Shown here: one piece after another, positions 8,103-16,427 of the stretch
Position numbering within the stretch: the stretch's first letter is position 1
How the letters are laid out: every line of letters starts with the position of its first letter
NCBI GenBank assembly: GCA_937916395.1
Contig: CALFTN010000009.1
Location: 1 to 23,470, forward strand
Length of the DNA stretch: 23,470 bases
DNA from: an uncultured Clostridia bacterium
GTDB lineage: Bacteria > Bacillota > Clostridia > Oscillospirales > Acutalibacteraceae
Direction of reading: 5' to 3'
The notes under the pieces: model-generated
Database searches by the model: none
What the model was told of the DNA's origin: nothing
What the model saw: the letters and a program-made list of their open reading frames with translations, nothing else
Made by a program: the position numbers and the translations under genes

Positions 8103-8809
8103 TGTTGTATTATATGATAATGGCTGGTGGAATTGGTTCGAGAATGAATTCACCAGAATTGCCAAAGCAATATCTTAAAGTACAGAATGAACCAATAATT
8201 GTTAAAACAATCAGGAATTTTGAAGATTTTGGGTCCTTTACGGCAGGGGTTGTATGTTGTCCTATCGATTGGATAGAATATACAAAAGCTATGCTTCTGG
8301 AATATGGTATTACATCAAAATCAATTACTGTTATTTCTGGTGGTAAAAATCGTAATTGTTCTGTAAAAAATGGTTGTAGATTTTTAAGTGAAAATTATAA
8401 TATAACTGATGAAGATGTTATTTTAACTCATGATGCAGTCAGACCTTTTATTAATTCAAGAATTATTAAAGAAAATATTTCTGCAGTTAATGAGTTTGGG
8501 GTTGCAAATACAGTAATGCCTGTTTATGATTCAATTATTCGTTCAGAGGATTCAACATTCTTAACGAATTGTGTAAAAAGAGATGATATTTACAGGGTGC
8601 AAACTCCACAATCCTTTAAATTCAAAGAATTAGAAAGGGTTATTAATTCATTGACAGATGAAGAGTTAGAAAAATATACTGATGTTGCTTCAATTTTTCA
8701 TAATAAGGGTTATGAAGTTAAACTTGTAAAAGGTTCAGATAATAATATCAAGATTACAACGCCATTTGATTTGGCTGTTGCACAAGCTATAATTGCAAAT
8801 AGTAATTGA
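8102..8809 (+). CDS. Cytidylyltransferase, TarI-like (ribitol-5-phosphate) or IspD-like
   Basis: The 235-residue protein has the IspD/TarI fold: nucleotide loop AGGIGSRM at 8-15, LPKQYL at 20-25, HDAVRPF at 110-116, and the C-terminal KITTPFDLAVA. The family couples CTP to a sugar-alcohol phosphate. AGG rather than AAG in the loop, the PKQ motif, and HDAVRPF rather than HDAARP resemble TarI (CDP-ribitol for wall polymers) more than IspD (MEP-pathway isoprenoid synthesis). The start overlaps the last base of the sugar transferase gene, which places it in envelope-polysaccharide synthesis. I found no reductase (TarJ) partner in the window, so the CDP-ribitol assignment is inference. A moonlighting or sole IspD cannot be excluded without the rest of the genome. 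Confidence 0.75.
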   Translation: MLYYMIMAGGIGSRMNSPELPKQYLKVQNEPIIVKTIRNFEDFGSFTAGVVCCPIDWIEYTKAMLLEYGITSKSITVISGGKNRNCSVKNGCRFLSENYNITDEDVILTHDAVRPFINSRIIKENISAVNEFGVANTVMPVYDSIIRSEDSTFLTNCVKRDDIYRVQTPQSFKFKELERVINSLTDEELEKYTDVASIFHNKGYEVKLVKGSDNNIKITTPFDLAVAQAIIANSN

Positions 8810-8833
8810 TATTAAATCAATTTTAACTATACA
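8806..8833 (+). promoter_or_regulatory. Possible promoter of the PBP gene
   Basis: TTGATA (8806-8811) and TATACA (8828-8833) are separated by 16 bases, between the cytidylyltransferase stop and the PBP ribosome-binding site. The -35 lies in a 7-bp dyad, AATTGAT/ATCAATT. The match is moderate. Confidence 0.4.
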
Positions 8834-8868
8834 TTATTTCTTATGGTTTTATAGGAGGCGAGTCCTTT

Positions 8869-11319
8869 ATGGCAATCAATAATGGTAAGGGGTCTGGTAA
8901 AAAACCAAATTTTAATGGTATTAAACGTTCCCCAAAAGCGCAGAAAAGTAGTCGTAAACCAATGAATCCTACGCTAAAAAAGGTTCTTACGGCTTTTTGT
9001 ATCGTTTGCGCGATAGGAATTATTTGTGCTACTGTTGCTTGTGTGTATGTTTTTGACTACGCTCATGACTATATTTATGGTCCAAAGGTTATTAATCTTG
9101 AAGAATACAGAGCAAACCAACAACAGACAAGTATTATTTATGGTTACGATGAAAACAATGAAGAGGTTGAGCTTCTTCGTCTTCATGGTGCACAAAACCG
9201 TGTTTGGATTGATTATGAAGATATTCCAAAAGATATGGTTAATGCTTTTCGCGATCTTGAAGATAAGCGTTTCTATGAACATAGCGGTGTTGACTGGGTA
9301 AGAACAATTTTTGGTGTTGTTAAGAGTAAATTTGACCATGGTGGTTCAACAATAACCCAACAATTAATTAAAAACCTTACTGGTGAGAATAACCGTGATA
9401 TTTCACGTAAATTCTACGAGATTTTAAACGCTTTGAATATGGAACGCTTTTATAAAAAGGACGTAATTATGGAAGCGTATCTTAATACAATTTACCTTGG
9501 CAATGGTTGTTATGGTATAAAAACCGCTGCTGAAGAGTATTTTGGCAAAGATGTCGAGGATTTAAATGTTGCAGAGTGTGCAAGTATTGCAGCTATCACA
9601 AAAGCACCGGCAACCTATGACCCATTTACAAATCTTGATGCTCATATTGAAAGACAACAGGACTGTCTTTATATGATGTATGAAAATGGCACATTGACAG
9701 AAAAAGAATACAAAAAAGCTGAAAAATATAAATTAGTATTTACAAACAGTGAAGATTATAAAGGTAGTCAGGTTTCAAAGGATGACGAAGAAAAAGAATA
9801 TACTGAAGAAGAGATTGATAAGATTAATAATAAATTATCTGATTCAGAAAAGTCATCATATTATGTTGATTACGTTATTGATAAGGTTATTGCAGACCTT
9901 CAGGAAGAATATGATTTAACTTATAATGAAGCTTGGCGTAAAGTTTTCTTTGGTGGTCTTCGTATTTATACTGCTATTGATTTAAAAGCACAAGAAGCAG
10001 CAGAATATGTATTCGAAAATCGAGTAACATTCCCTGAAGAAAAGAATACGAAAGAAAATCCAGCGGTTCAATCGGCTATGACTATTATGGATTATAGTGG
10101 TAGAGTTGTGGCTATGGTTGGTGGCGCTGGACCAAAGAAAGATTTCCGTGGTCTTAACAGAGCCTGGGATTCACCGCGTCAGCCTGGTTCTTCTATAAAG
10201 CCAATTTCTGTTTATACTCCTGCTATAGAAAATAATTTTGTAACATGGTCAACAATGGTTCAGAACTATGGTCTTAAACAAGGTTCAGAGAGATATCCAA
10301 AGAACTATGGCGGTTCTTATGGTGATGCAACATCTTTTGTTACAGTTCAATATGCTTTGCAGGTTTCATACAATACAGTTCCAGCTCAACTTTTAAATAG
10401 AATGAGTATGTCATCGTGTGTTGATTTCTTATCCGACGATTTAAAGCTCAAACACCTTGTTACTGATAAGAATGACAGATACTATGATGGTAATATTTCG
10501 TCACTCGGTACTGGTGGTATGAGATATGGTACAACCACTCTTGAAATGAGTGCGGCTTATGCTATCTTTGGTAATAATGGTTATTATTTTGAACCATATT
10601 GTTACTATAAAGTCACTAATAATGATGGTACTGAAACATTGCTTACTGATGGCGATGCAAAGGGAAAACAAGTTATTTCTGAAAGCACAGCAGGTGTTAT
10701 GAAAAACTTGCTCAGAACTGTTTCAACATCAGGTACAGGTGCTGGTTATGGTGTAAGTGGATTTGATAACTTCTCAAAAACTGGTACTACTTCTGATGAT
10801 AAAGACCGTTGGTATGTAGCTGGTACACCTTATTATGTTGCTGCTGTTTGGTATGGATATGATAAACCAAAAGAAATCACTAATACTTCAGGTAACCCTG
10901 CAGGTAAAATATATCGTGAAGTTATGAAAGCGATTCATAAGGATTTACCATCTAAATCTTTCCCAGTATCTAGTGGTGTTGTTTCACGAGAATACTGTAA
11001 AATTTCAGGCGATTTAGCATCACCTACCTGCACACAGAAAGCAACTGGTTATTACAGAACTTCAAATATTCCGTCTATGTGTCAGAACTGTGCAATGATT
11101 CACGCAATTGGTTCAGAAATTCCAGATGAAGCAACAACTTCTCAACTTACAACAACAGAACCAAGTACTGTTGCACCAGTAATTCCACCAGAGGTTGTAG
11201 TTCCGCCAACAGAGCCATTGCCACCTGTTGAAACTCCTCCAGTTTCTGAAAATATGCCTGTTGAGTCTACTCCACCACCAATAGAAGATACAACACCGGT
11301 GGTTCCACCAGTACAATAA
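8869..11319 (+). CDS. Class A penicillin-binding protein (PBP1A family)
   Basis: This 816-residue bifunctional peptidoglycan synthase is anchored by one N-terminal membrane helix (about 38-62) after a basic cytoplasmic tail. The glycosyltransferase-51 domain carries the catalytic Glu131 in EDKRFYEHSG, then GGSTITQQLIKN (158-169) and YLNTIYLGNGCYGI (204-217). The transpeptidase domain has the catalytic Ser441 in the SSIK tetrad (441-444), SYN at 500-502 and KTG at 637-639, so both activities appear intact. A cysteine-containing segment (710-742) leads to a Pro/Thr-rich tail (about 756-816) typical of an unstructured extracytoplasmic region. The ATG at 8869 follows a strong AGGAGG. It lies 59 bases after the wall-polysaccharide pair, and a terminator follows its stop. 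Confidence 0.95.
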   Translation: MAINNGKGSGKKPNFNGIKRSPKAQKSSRKPMNPTLKKVLTAFCIVCAIGIICATVACVYVFDYAHDYIYGPKVINLEEYRANQQQTSIIYGYDENNEEVELLRLHGAQNRVWIDYEDIPKDMVNAFRDLEDKRFYEHSGVDWVRTIFGVVKSKFDHGGSTITQQLIKNLTGENNRDISRKFYEILNALNMERFYKKDVIMEAYLNTIYLGNGCYGIKTAAEEYFGKDVEDLNVAECASIAAITKAPATYDPFTNLDAHIERQQDCLYMMYENGTLTEKEYKKAEKYKLVFTNSEDYKGSQVSKDDEEKEYTEEEIDKINNKLSDSEKSSYYVDYVIDKVIADLQEEYDLTYNEAWRKVFFGGLRIYTAIDLKAQEAAEYVFENRVTFPEEKNTKENPAVQSAMTIMDYSGRVVAMVGGAGPKKDFRGLNRAWDSPRQPGSSIKPISVYTPAIENNFVTWSTMVQNYGLKQGSERYPKNYGGSYGDATSFVTVQYALQVSYNTVPAQLLNRMSMSSCVDFLSDDLKLKHLVTDKNDRYYDGNISSLGTGGMRYGTTTLEMSAAYAIFGNNGYYFEPYCYYKVTNNDGTETLLTDGDAKGKQVISESTAGVMKNLLRTVSTSGTGAGYGVSGFDNFSKTGTTSDDKDRWYVAGTPYYVAAVWYGYDKPKEITNTSGNPAGKIYREVMKAIHKDLPSKSFPVSSGVVSREYCKISGDLASPTCTQKATGYYRTSNIPSMCQNCAMIHAIGSEIPDEATTSQLTTTEPSTVAPVIPPEVVVPPTEPLPPVETPPVSENMPVESTPPPIEDTTPVVPPVQ

Positions 11320-11330
11320 AATTAAATTAT

Positions 11331-11363
11331 AAGCCGAAAAGTGAGTTTCTCTTTTCGGCTTTT
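11331..11363 (+). terminator. Terminator between the PBP gene and ruvX
   Basis: An 11-bp perfect stem, AAGCCGAAAAG (11331-11341) with CTTTTCGGCTT (11351-11361), is followed by only a few T residues. The ruvX ribosome-binding site GGAG begins directly after it, so read-through to ruvX is likely. No separate ruvX promoter was seen. Confidence 0.75.
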
Positions 11364-11374
11364 GGAGTTAAAAT

Positions 11375-11791
11375 ATGATAATTTTATCAGTTGATTATGG
11401 CGATAAACGAACAGGTATTGCAATTTGTGATAAATTTGAAATGCTAGCATCACCTGTATGTGTTATTACAGAGTGGAATATTGATTCGTTGGCAAATAAA
11501 ATAATTGATATTGCTAACGAAAAAAAAGCAGAAGAAATAGTTGTTGGGCTTCCTAAAAACATGGATGGTAGTGAGGGCTTCAGAGCGGATGCTTGTAAAG
11601 ATTTAGGTGAGAAGCTTAGGAGCTTAACTGAAATTCCGGTGAAATTTTGGGATGAACGTCTAACAACAGTTTCAGCACATAAAATTCTTAGTGAAAATAA
11701 TGTTCGTGGTAAAAAACGAAAAGCAGTTGTTGATGCGGTCGCTGCAGATATTATTTTGCAGGATTACATAGATTTTAGAAAAAACAAATAG
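11375..11791 (+). CDS. ruvX: YqgF/RuvX family putative Holliday-junction resolvase or pre-16S rRNA nuclease
   Basis: The 138-residue length is typical of the family. An RNase H-like fold is indicated by DYGDKRTGIAI (Asp7 acidic residue), the IVVGLPKNMDGSEG stretch (about 55-68), WDERLTT with Glu94, and a C-terminal acidic residue in VVDAVAADIIL (Asp120). In E. coli, YqgF processes the 5' end of 16S rRNA; RuvX activity on junctions has been reported in other bacteria. GGAG lies 7 bases before the ATG. The gene follows the PBP terminator and precedes the DapA-like gene by 11 bases, suggesting a two-gene transcript. Confidence 0.9.
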   Translation: MIILSVDYGDKRTGIAICDKFEMLASPVCVITEWNIDSLANKIIDIANEKKAEEIVVGLPKNMDGSEGFRADACKDLGEKLRSLTEIPVKFWDERLTTVSAHKILSENNVRGKKRKAVVDAVAADIILQDYIDFRKNK

Positions 11792-11802
11792 GGGATTTAA
11801 CT

Positions 11803-12723
11803 ATGAAAATGATTAAAAATGGTGTTTATCCAACAATGATTACACCTTTTACAGATGATAATAAAATTGATTACAATGGAGTTCTTGAGCTTTTAGATTG
11901 GTATAAATTCCGTGGTGTAGATGGAATTTTTGCTATTTGTCAAAGCAGTGAAATTTTTTATTTATCTTTTGAAGAAAGATTAGAACTTTTAAAATTTATT
12001 ATGGCAAATAAGCCAGAGGGAATGGATATTGTTGCTTCTGGTCATGTTGCAGACGATTTAGAAACACAAATTAAAGAAGCAAAAGCTTTTATTGAAACGG
12101 GTATTGATGCTTATGTTTTTATTTCTAATCGTTTTGCTAAAGCTGATGAAAGTGATGATGTTTTATTTGAAAATATGAAATATGTTGCAGACGCTTTGCT
12201 TGATATTCCTTTTGGTGTTTATGAGTGTCCATATCCATATAAACGTGTACTTACACCAGAACTTTTAAAGAAAATGGCGGATGATGGTCGCTTCCAGTTC
12301 TTAAAAGATACTTGTTGTGATACAGAAATGTTAAAAGCAAAGCACGAAGCTGTAAAGGGTAGTAACCTTAAAATTTTTAATGCTAACGCTGCTACATTCT
12401 TACAGAGTTTAAGAATGGGTTGTAGTGGTTATTCTGGTGTTATGGCAAACTTCCACCCAGAACTTTACAGTCAGCTTATAAAAGCTTTTAATGATGGTGA
12501 TATGGCATTAGCTGAAAAATTGCAGAATATTGTTGGATATATGTCAGTAACAGAATGCCAGTGCTATCCTGTTAATGCAAAGTATTACTTAAGTCTTGAA
12601 GGTCTTGGGATTGGTATTCATACCAGAACAAGGAATCCTGCTGAATTATCAGAAACAAGAAAACTTGAAATTGTTCAGATGTTTGAGCTTACAAATGAAA
12701 TAAAAAGCACAATTTTGAAATGA
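11803..12723 (+). CDS. DapA/NanA-family (dihydrodipicolinate synthase-like) class I aldolase or lyase, atypical
   Basis: The 306-residue protein fits the DHDPS/N-acetylneuraminate lyase barrel. The Schiff-base lysine is Lys168 in FLKDT, and the catalytic tyrosine is Tyr140 in GVYECP, matching Tyr133 and Lys161 of E. coli DapA in spacing. The pyruvate-carboxylate loop, usually GTTGE, is here CQSSE (46-50), with two Ser in place of two Thr, and the next segment is SFEER. The substrate-arginine region also does not match DapA. I therefore expect a 2-keto-acid lyase of another specificity rather than lysine synthesis. GGGGAT precedes the ATG, and an in-frame second ATG two codons later is possible. 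It lies 11 bases after ruvX, probably in one transcript; no other lysine or sialate gene is nearby. Confidence 0.8.
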   Translation: MKMIKNGVYPTMITPFTDDNKIDYNGVLELLDWYKFRGVDGIFAICQSSEIFYLSFEERLELLKFIMANKPEGMDIVASGHVADDLETQIKEAKAFIETGIDAYVFISNRFAKADESDDVLFENMKYVADALLDIPFGVYECPYPYKRVLTPELLKKMADDGRFQFLKDTCCDTEMLKAKHEAVKGSNLKIFNANAATFLQSLRMGCSGYSGVMANFHPELYSQLIKAFNDGDMALAEKLQNIVGYMSVTECQCYPVNAKYYLSLEGLGIGIHTRTRNPAELSETRKLEIVQMFELTNEIKSTILK

Positions 12724-12776
12724 AAATTACCAATAATTTTTTATAAAAACTACAATAATTTTTTTATGAAAAATTA

Positions 12777-12804
12777 TTGACACTCAAAATGATGGTGGTA
12801 TAAT
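12777..12804 (+). promoter_or_regulatory. Strong sigma-A-type promoter of the CofE-like gene
   Basis: A perfect TTGACA (12777-12782), a 16-base spacer and a perfect TATAAT (12799-12804), with a TGG extension. The region just before it (12724-12776) is an A/T tract that may act as an UP-like element. The leader is about 50 bases. Confidence 0.88.
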
Positions 12805-12861
12805 AAATTGTCAAAGTTTTTTATAAACTATGTTAATTCTACCGAATGAAAGGTGAAGAAA

Positions 12862-14052
12862 ATGGAAAGAAAAGTTGGTACTGTTTCTAGAGGTATTCGT
12901 TGCCCAATTATAAGAGAAGGCGATAACCTTGCAAAAATCGTTTCTGACAGCGTGCTTGAAGCAGCAGAAAGTGAAGGCTTCAGCCTTCGTGACAGAGATG
13001 TTATTTCTGTTACTGAGTCAATAGTTGCAAGAAGTCAGGGTAACTATGCTTCAGTTGAAGCAATTGCAAAGGATGTTAAAGCAAAGTTAGGTGGAGAAAC
13101 AATTGGCGTTATTTTCCCAATTCTTTCAAGAAACCGTTTTGCAATTTGTCTTAAAGGTATTGCTATGGGTGCTAAGAAAATAGTTCTTATGTTAAGCTAC
13201 CCAAGTGATGAAGTTGGTAACTGCCTTGTTTCTTTAGATAAAATTGATGAAGCTGGCATTAACCCATACAGCGATGTATTAACCCTTGAAAAATACCGTG
13301 AACTTTTCGGTGAAAACAAACACGAATTTACAGGTGTTGACTACGTTGATTATTATTCACAAATTATTCGTGATGCTGGTGCAGATGTAGAGGTTATCTT
13401 TGCTAATCAACCAACAACAATTCTTAAATATACAGACTGTGTTCTCAACTGTGATATTCACACAAGAGCAAGAACTAAGAGAATTCTTCTTAAAAACGGC
13501 GCAAAAGTTGTTTGCGGTCTTGATGATATTCTTAACAGCTCTGTTGATGGTAGCGGTTGTAACGAAAAATATGGTCTTTTAGGCTCAAATAAATCTACAG
13601 AAGATACAATTAAGCTCTTCCCAAGAGAATGTAAAGATTTCGTTCTTGAAATACAGAAACTCATTTTAGATGCAACTGGTAAGCACGTTGAAGTTATGGT
13701 TTACGGTGATGGTGCATTTAAAGACCCACAAGGTAAAATCTGGGAACTTGCAGACCCTTGTGTTTCACCGGCATTTACTGACGGCTTAGTTGGTACACCA
13801 AATGAATTAAAGCTCAAATATCTTGCAGATAATGACTTTAAAGATTTAAGTGGTGAAGAACTTAAAAAAGCTATTTCAGAAAGCATTAAAGCTAAGAGTG
13901 ATAACCTTGTTGGTAATATGGCTTCTCAGGGTACTACCCCAAGACAGTTAACAGACCTTATTGGTTCACTCTGCGACTTAACAAGTGGTTCAGGCGACAA
14001 AGGTACTCCTGTTGTTCTTGTTCAGGGTTATTTTGATAACTATACAAACTGA
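12862..14052 (+). CDS. CofE-like (coenzyme F420-0:L-glutamate ligase family) protein, long form
   Basis: This 396-residue protein begins like CofE: a GIRCPIIREGDNLAKIV segment, then LRDRDVISVTESIVARSQG, which matches the ligase core that precedes GTP and metal binding. CofE adds glutamate to F420-0 through a gamma-linkage using GTP. This protein is longer than archaeal CofE (about 250 residues), and the C-terminal 150 residues (with VMVYGDGAFKDP and a Thr/Gly/Ser-rich end) are not ones I can assign. Most Clostridia are not known to make F420, so the true acceptor is unknown. I chose the ATG at 12862 because AAAGGTGA lies 5 bases upstream; the GTG at 12853 lies inside that site. It is followed after 50 bases by guaA, probably on the same transcript. 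Confidence 0.75.
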   Translation: MERKVGTVSRGIRCPIIREGDNLAKIVSDSVLEAAESEGFSLRDRDVISVTESIVARSQGNYASVEAIAKDVKAKLGGETIGVIFPILSRNRFAICLKGIAMGAKKIVLMLSYPSDEVGNCLVSLDKIDEAGINPYSDVLTLEKYRELFGENKHEFTGVDYVDYYSQIIRDAGADVEVIFANQPTTILKYTDCVLNCDIHTRARTKRILLKNGAKVVCGLDDILNSSVDGSGCNEKYGLLGSNKSTEDTIKLFPRECKDFVLEIQKLILDATGKHVEVMVYGDGAFKDPQGKIWELADPCVSPAFTDGLVGTPNELKLKYLADNDFKDLSGEELKKAISESIKAKSDNLVGNMASQGTTPRQLTDLIGSLCDLTSGSGDKGTPVVLVQGYFDNYTN

Positions 14053-14102
14053 TAAATAAATTTCAGTTTTTCGTATAATATATTTACAACGGAGGCAAAA
14101 TT

Positions 14103-15083
14103 ATGGAAATGTTAAAAAGACCTGATGATATGCAAAGAATCACCACAAAAGAACTTGCGAATGCTTTTATTGATGAACAAGTAAAAAAGGTGCAAGAACA
14201 AGTTGGTGACAAGAAAGTTTTACTCGCACTTTCAGGTGGTGTTGACTCTTCTGTTGTTGCAGCACTTCTTATTAAAGCTATTGGCAAACAATTAGTTTGT
14301 GTTCACGTTAACCATGGTCTTATGAGAAAAGGCGAAAGTGAACAGGTTATTGAAGTTTTCGGCAAACAGCTTGATGCAAACTTGATTTATATTGATGCTA
14401 CTGACAGATTTTTAGATAAATTAGCTGGTGTTTCTGAACCAGAAAAGAAAAGAAAAATAATCGGTGGCGAATTCATTGAAGTATTCAATGAAGAAGCAAA
14501 AAAATTAGAAGGTATTTCTTTCCTTGCTCAAGGTACAATTTACCCTGATATTCTTGAAAGTGATGGCGTTAAAGCTCACCACAATGTAGGTGGTCTTCCT
14601 GAAGATATGAAAATGGAGCTTGTTGAGCCTGTTGCCCTTCTCTTTAAAGATGAAGTTCGTGTTGTAGGTTCTGCACTTGGTCTTCCAGATGAAATGGTTT
14701 ATCGTCAACCGTTCCCAGGCCCGGGTCTCGGTGTTCGTTGCCTTGGTGCTATTACTCGTGACAGACTTCACGCTCTTCGCGAAGCAGATGCAATTCTCCG
14801 TGAAGAATTTGATAAAAACGGTCTTGCTGGTAAGGTTTGGCAGTATTTTATTGCTGTTCCTGATGTTAAGAGCGTTGGTGTTAAAGATTCAAAACGTTAC
14901 GAGGGTTGGCCAGCAATCATCCGCGCAGTTAATACAACTGATGCTATGAGCGCTACAATCGAAGAAATCCCTTACGCAGTTCTTCATAAAATTACAGATA
15001 GAATTACTCACGAGGTAGACGGTATCAACCGTGTACTTTATGACCTTACTCCAAAGCCAATAGGCACCATCGAGTGGGAATAA
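14103..15083 (+). CDS. guaA: GMP synthase, ATP-pyrophosphatase (synthetase) subunit only
   Basis: The 326-residue protein aminates XMP to GMP with ATP, the last step of guanine nucleotide synthesis. The PP-loop is SGGVDSS at 44-50. VNHGLMRKGE, KAHHNVGGLPEDM and YRQPFPGPGLGVRCLG follow, and the protein ends with the dimerisation domain and GTIEWE. Common bacterial GuaA is about 510-525 residues because an N-terminal class I glutamine amidotransferase domain is fused. Here the protein begins about 35 residues before the PP-loop with its own GGAGG site, so the amidotransferase is absent rather than truncated. This is the split layout known from archaea (GuaAa plus GuaAb). No GuaAa is present in the window, so ammonia must come from a separately encoded subunit or from free ammonium. 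A terminator follows. Confidence 0.93.
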   Translation: MEMLKRPDDMQRITTKELANAFIDEQVKKVQEQVGDKKVLLALSGGVDSSVVAALLIKAIGKQLVCVHVNHGLMRKGESEQVIEVFGKQLDANLIYIDATDRFLDKLAGVSEPEKKRKIIGGEFIEVFNEEAKKLEGISFLAQGTIYPDILESDGVKAHHNVGGLPEDMKMELVEPVALLFKDEVRVVGSALGLPDEMVYRQPFPGPGLGVRCLGAITRDRLHALREADAILREEFDKNGLAGKVWQYFIAVPDVKSVGVKDSKRYEGWPAIIRAVNTTDAMSATIEEIPYAVLHKITDRITHEVDGINRVLYDLTPKPIGTIEWE

Positions 15084-15114
15084 GGCTTTTGCGAAAGTGA
15101 TTTTAATAAAATCA

Positions 15115-15155
15115 AAAACTGATAATTCACCTTAATGATGAGTTATCAGTTTTTT
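15115..15155 (+). terminator. Rho-independent terminator after guaA
   Basis: AAAACTGATAATTC (15115-15128) pairs with GAGTTATCAGTTTT (15140-15153) over 14 bp with one G-U pair. T residues run on to 15155. Confidence 0.85.
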
Positions 15156-15170
15156 AAAATAGGAGATAAA

Positions 15171-16427
15171 ATGCAAACTTTAAACTTCAAACGCACAAAG
15201 CTTGCGTGCTACACAGCATATTTTACAATGTCATCAATATTCTGTGTACCACCGTTATTATTTATGACATTTCATAATTTATATAATATTTCGTACACAC
15301 TTTTAGGAACACTTGTTTTAACTAATTTTTGTACTCAGATGTTAGTTGATTTAGTTTTTACAATCTTTTCAAAGAAGTTTAACGTCAAAAAGGTAGTAAG
15401 AGTAATGCCTTGTATCACTTCTTTAGGACTTTTTATTTATGCTTTAGTTCCTACTTTTTTTCCGAAGTATGCATATATAGGTTTAGTTATTGGTACAATA
15501 ATTTTTTCTGTATCTGCAGGTCTTTCTGAGGTTCTTTTGAGTCCTGTTATTGCGGCAATTCCGTCAGATAATCCACAAAAAGATATGAGTATGCTTCATT
15601 CTCTTTACGCTTTTGGATTTTTTACGATGGTAGTAATAAGCACGTTGTTCTTAAAAATCTTTGGTAATGAAAATTGGTCTTACCTCGTATTGTTAATTGG
15701 CACATTACCGCTTACTGCGGCAGTAATGTTTAAGATTTCACCATTCCCCGATATGAGTGAAGAAGCATCCAAAGAAAGAAATAAAGGAAAAAATAAAAAC
15801 AGAGCTATCGGTCTTGCACTTTGCGTTGGTTCCATCTTTTTAGGTAGCTGTGCTGAAAATACAATGTCCAACTGGATTTCTACATATATGGAAAATGCTC
15901 TTAATATTGATAAAGCATTAGGTGACATTTTGGGTATGGCAATGTTTGCCATTCTTTTAGGTGTTACAAGAATTTCTTACGCCAAGTATGGTAAAAATAT
16001 CTCAAAGTTTTTACTAATCAGTATGATTTGTGCTGCTGTTTGTTATTTAACAGTAAGTTTCTCAAACAACACAATTTTAAGCTTTATTGGTTGTGTTTTA
16101 ACAGGTGTTTTTACAGCGATGCTCTGGCCTGGTACTCTCATTCTTATGGAAGAAAAGGTGAAAGGGGTAGGAGTTGCCGCATACGCTTTAATGGCTTCTG
16201 CTGGCGATTTTGGAGCATCTTTAGCACCACAGCTTATGGGTATTGTTGTTGATAATATATCAGTAAGTGAGTTTGCTATAAATATGAGTAGTTCTTTAAA
16301 TCTCAGTCCTGAGCAAATCGGTTTAAAGGTTGGTATGTTGATTACTTCAGTTTTCCCGATTCTTGGTTCAATTTTGATTGTGTTTATTATCAGATACTTC
16401 AAAAAAGAAAATTCGCAGGTGAAATAA
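15171..16427 (+). CDS. Major facilitator superfamily permease
   Basis: This 418-residue hydrophobic protein has about 12 predicted membrane segments, split by a charged central loop (about residues 195-215, SEEASKERNKGKNKNR). The topology suggests an MFS carrier of the sugar or FucP-like kind, but I see no substrate-defining motif. I chose the ATG at 15171 because AGGAG lies just upstream; an in-frame ATG at 15135 lies within the guaA terminator. The next gene starts with no gap after its stop, so the two are translationally linked. The partner is a glycosidase-like protein, so the permease probably imports a glycan-derived sugar or small glycoside. Promoter not identified. Confidence 0.8.
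   Translation: MQTLNFKRTKLACYTAYFTMSSIFCVPPLLFMTFHNLYNISYTLLGTLVLTNFCTQMLVDLVFTIFSKKFNVKKVVRVMPCITSLGLFIYALVPTFFPKYAYIGLVIGTIIFSVSAGLSEVLLSPVIAAIPSDNPQKDMSMLHSLYAFGFFTMVVISTLFLKIFGNENWSYLVLLIGTLPLTAAVMFKISPFPDMSEEASKERNKGKNKNRAIGLALCVGSIFLGSCAENTMSNWISTYMENALNIDKALGDILGMAMFAILLGVTRISYAKYGKNISKFLLISMICAAVCYLTVSFSNNTILSFIGCVLTGVFTAMLWPGTLILMEEKVKGVGVAAYALMASAGDFGASLAPQLMGIVVDNISVSEFAINMSSSLNLSPEQIGLKVGMLITSVFPILGSILIVFIIRYFKKENSQVK

Noticed and set aside
14074..14079. TATAAT between the CofE-like gene and guaA as a guaA promoter
   Set aside because: No convincing -35 within 15-19 bases, and AT-rich spacers give this by chance; guaA is more simply read from the upstream strong promoter.
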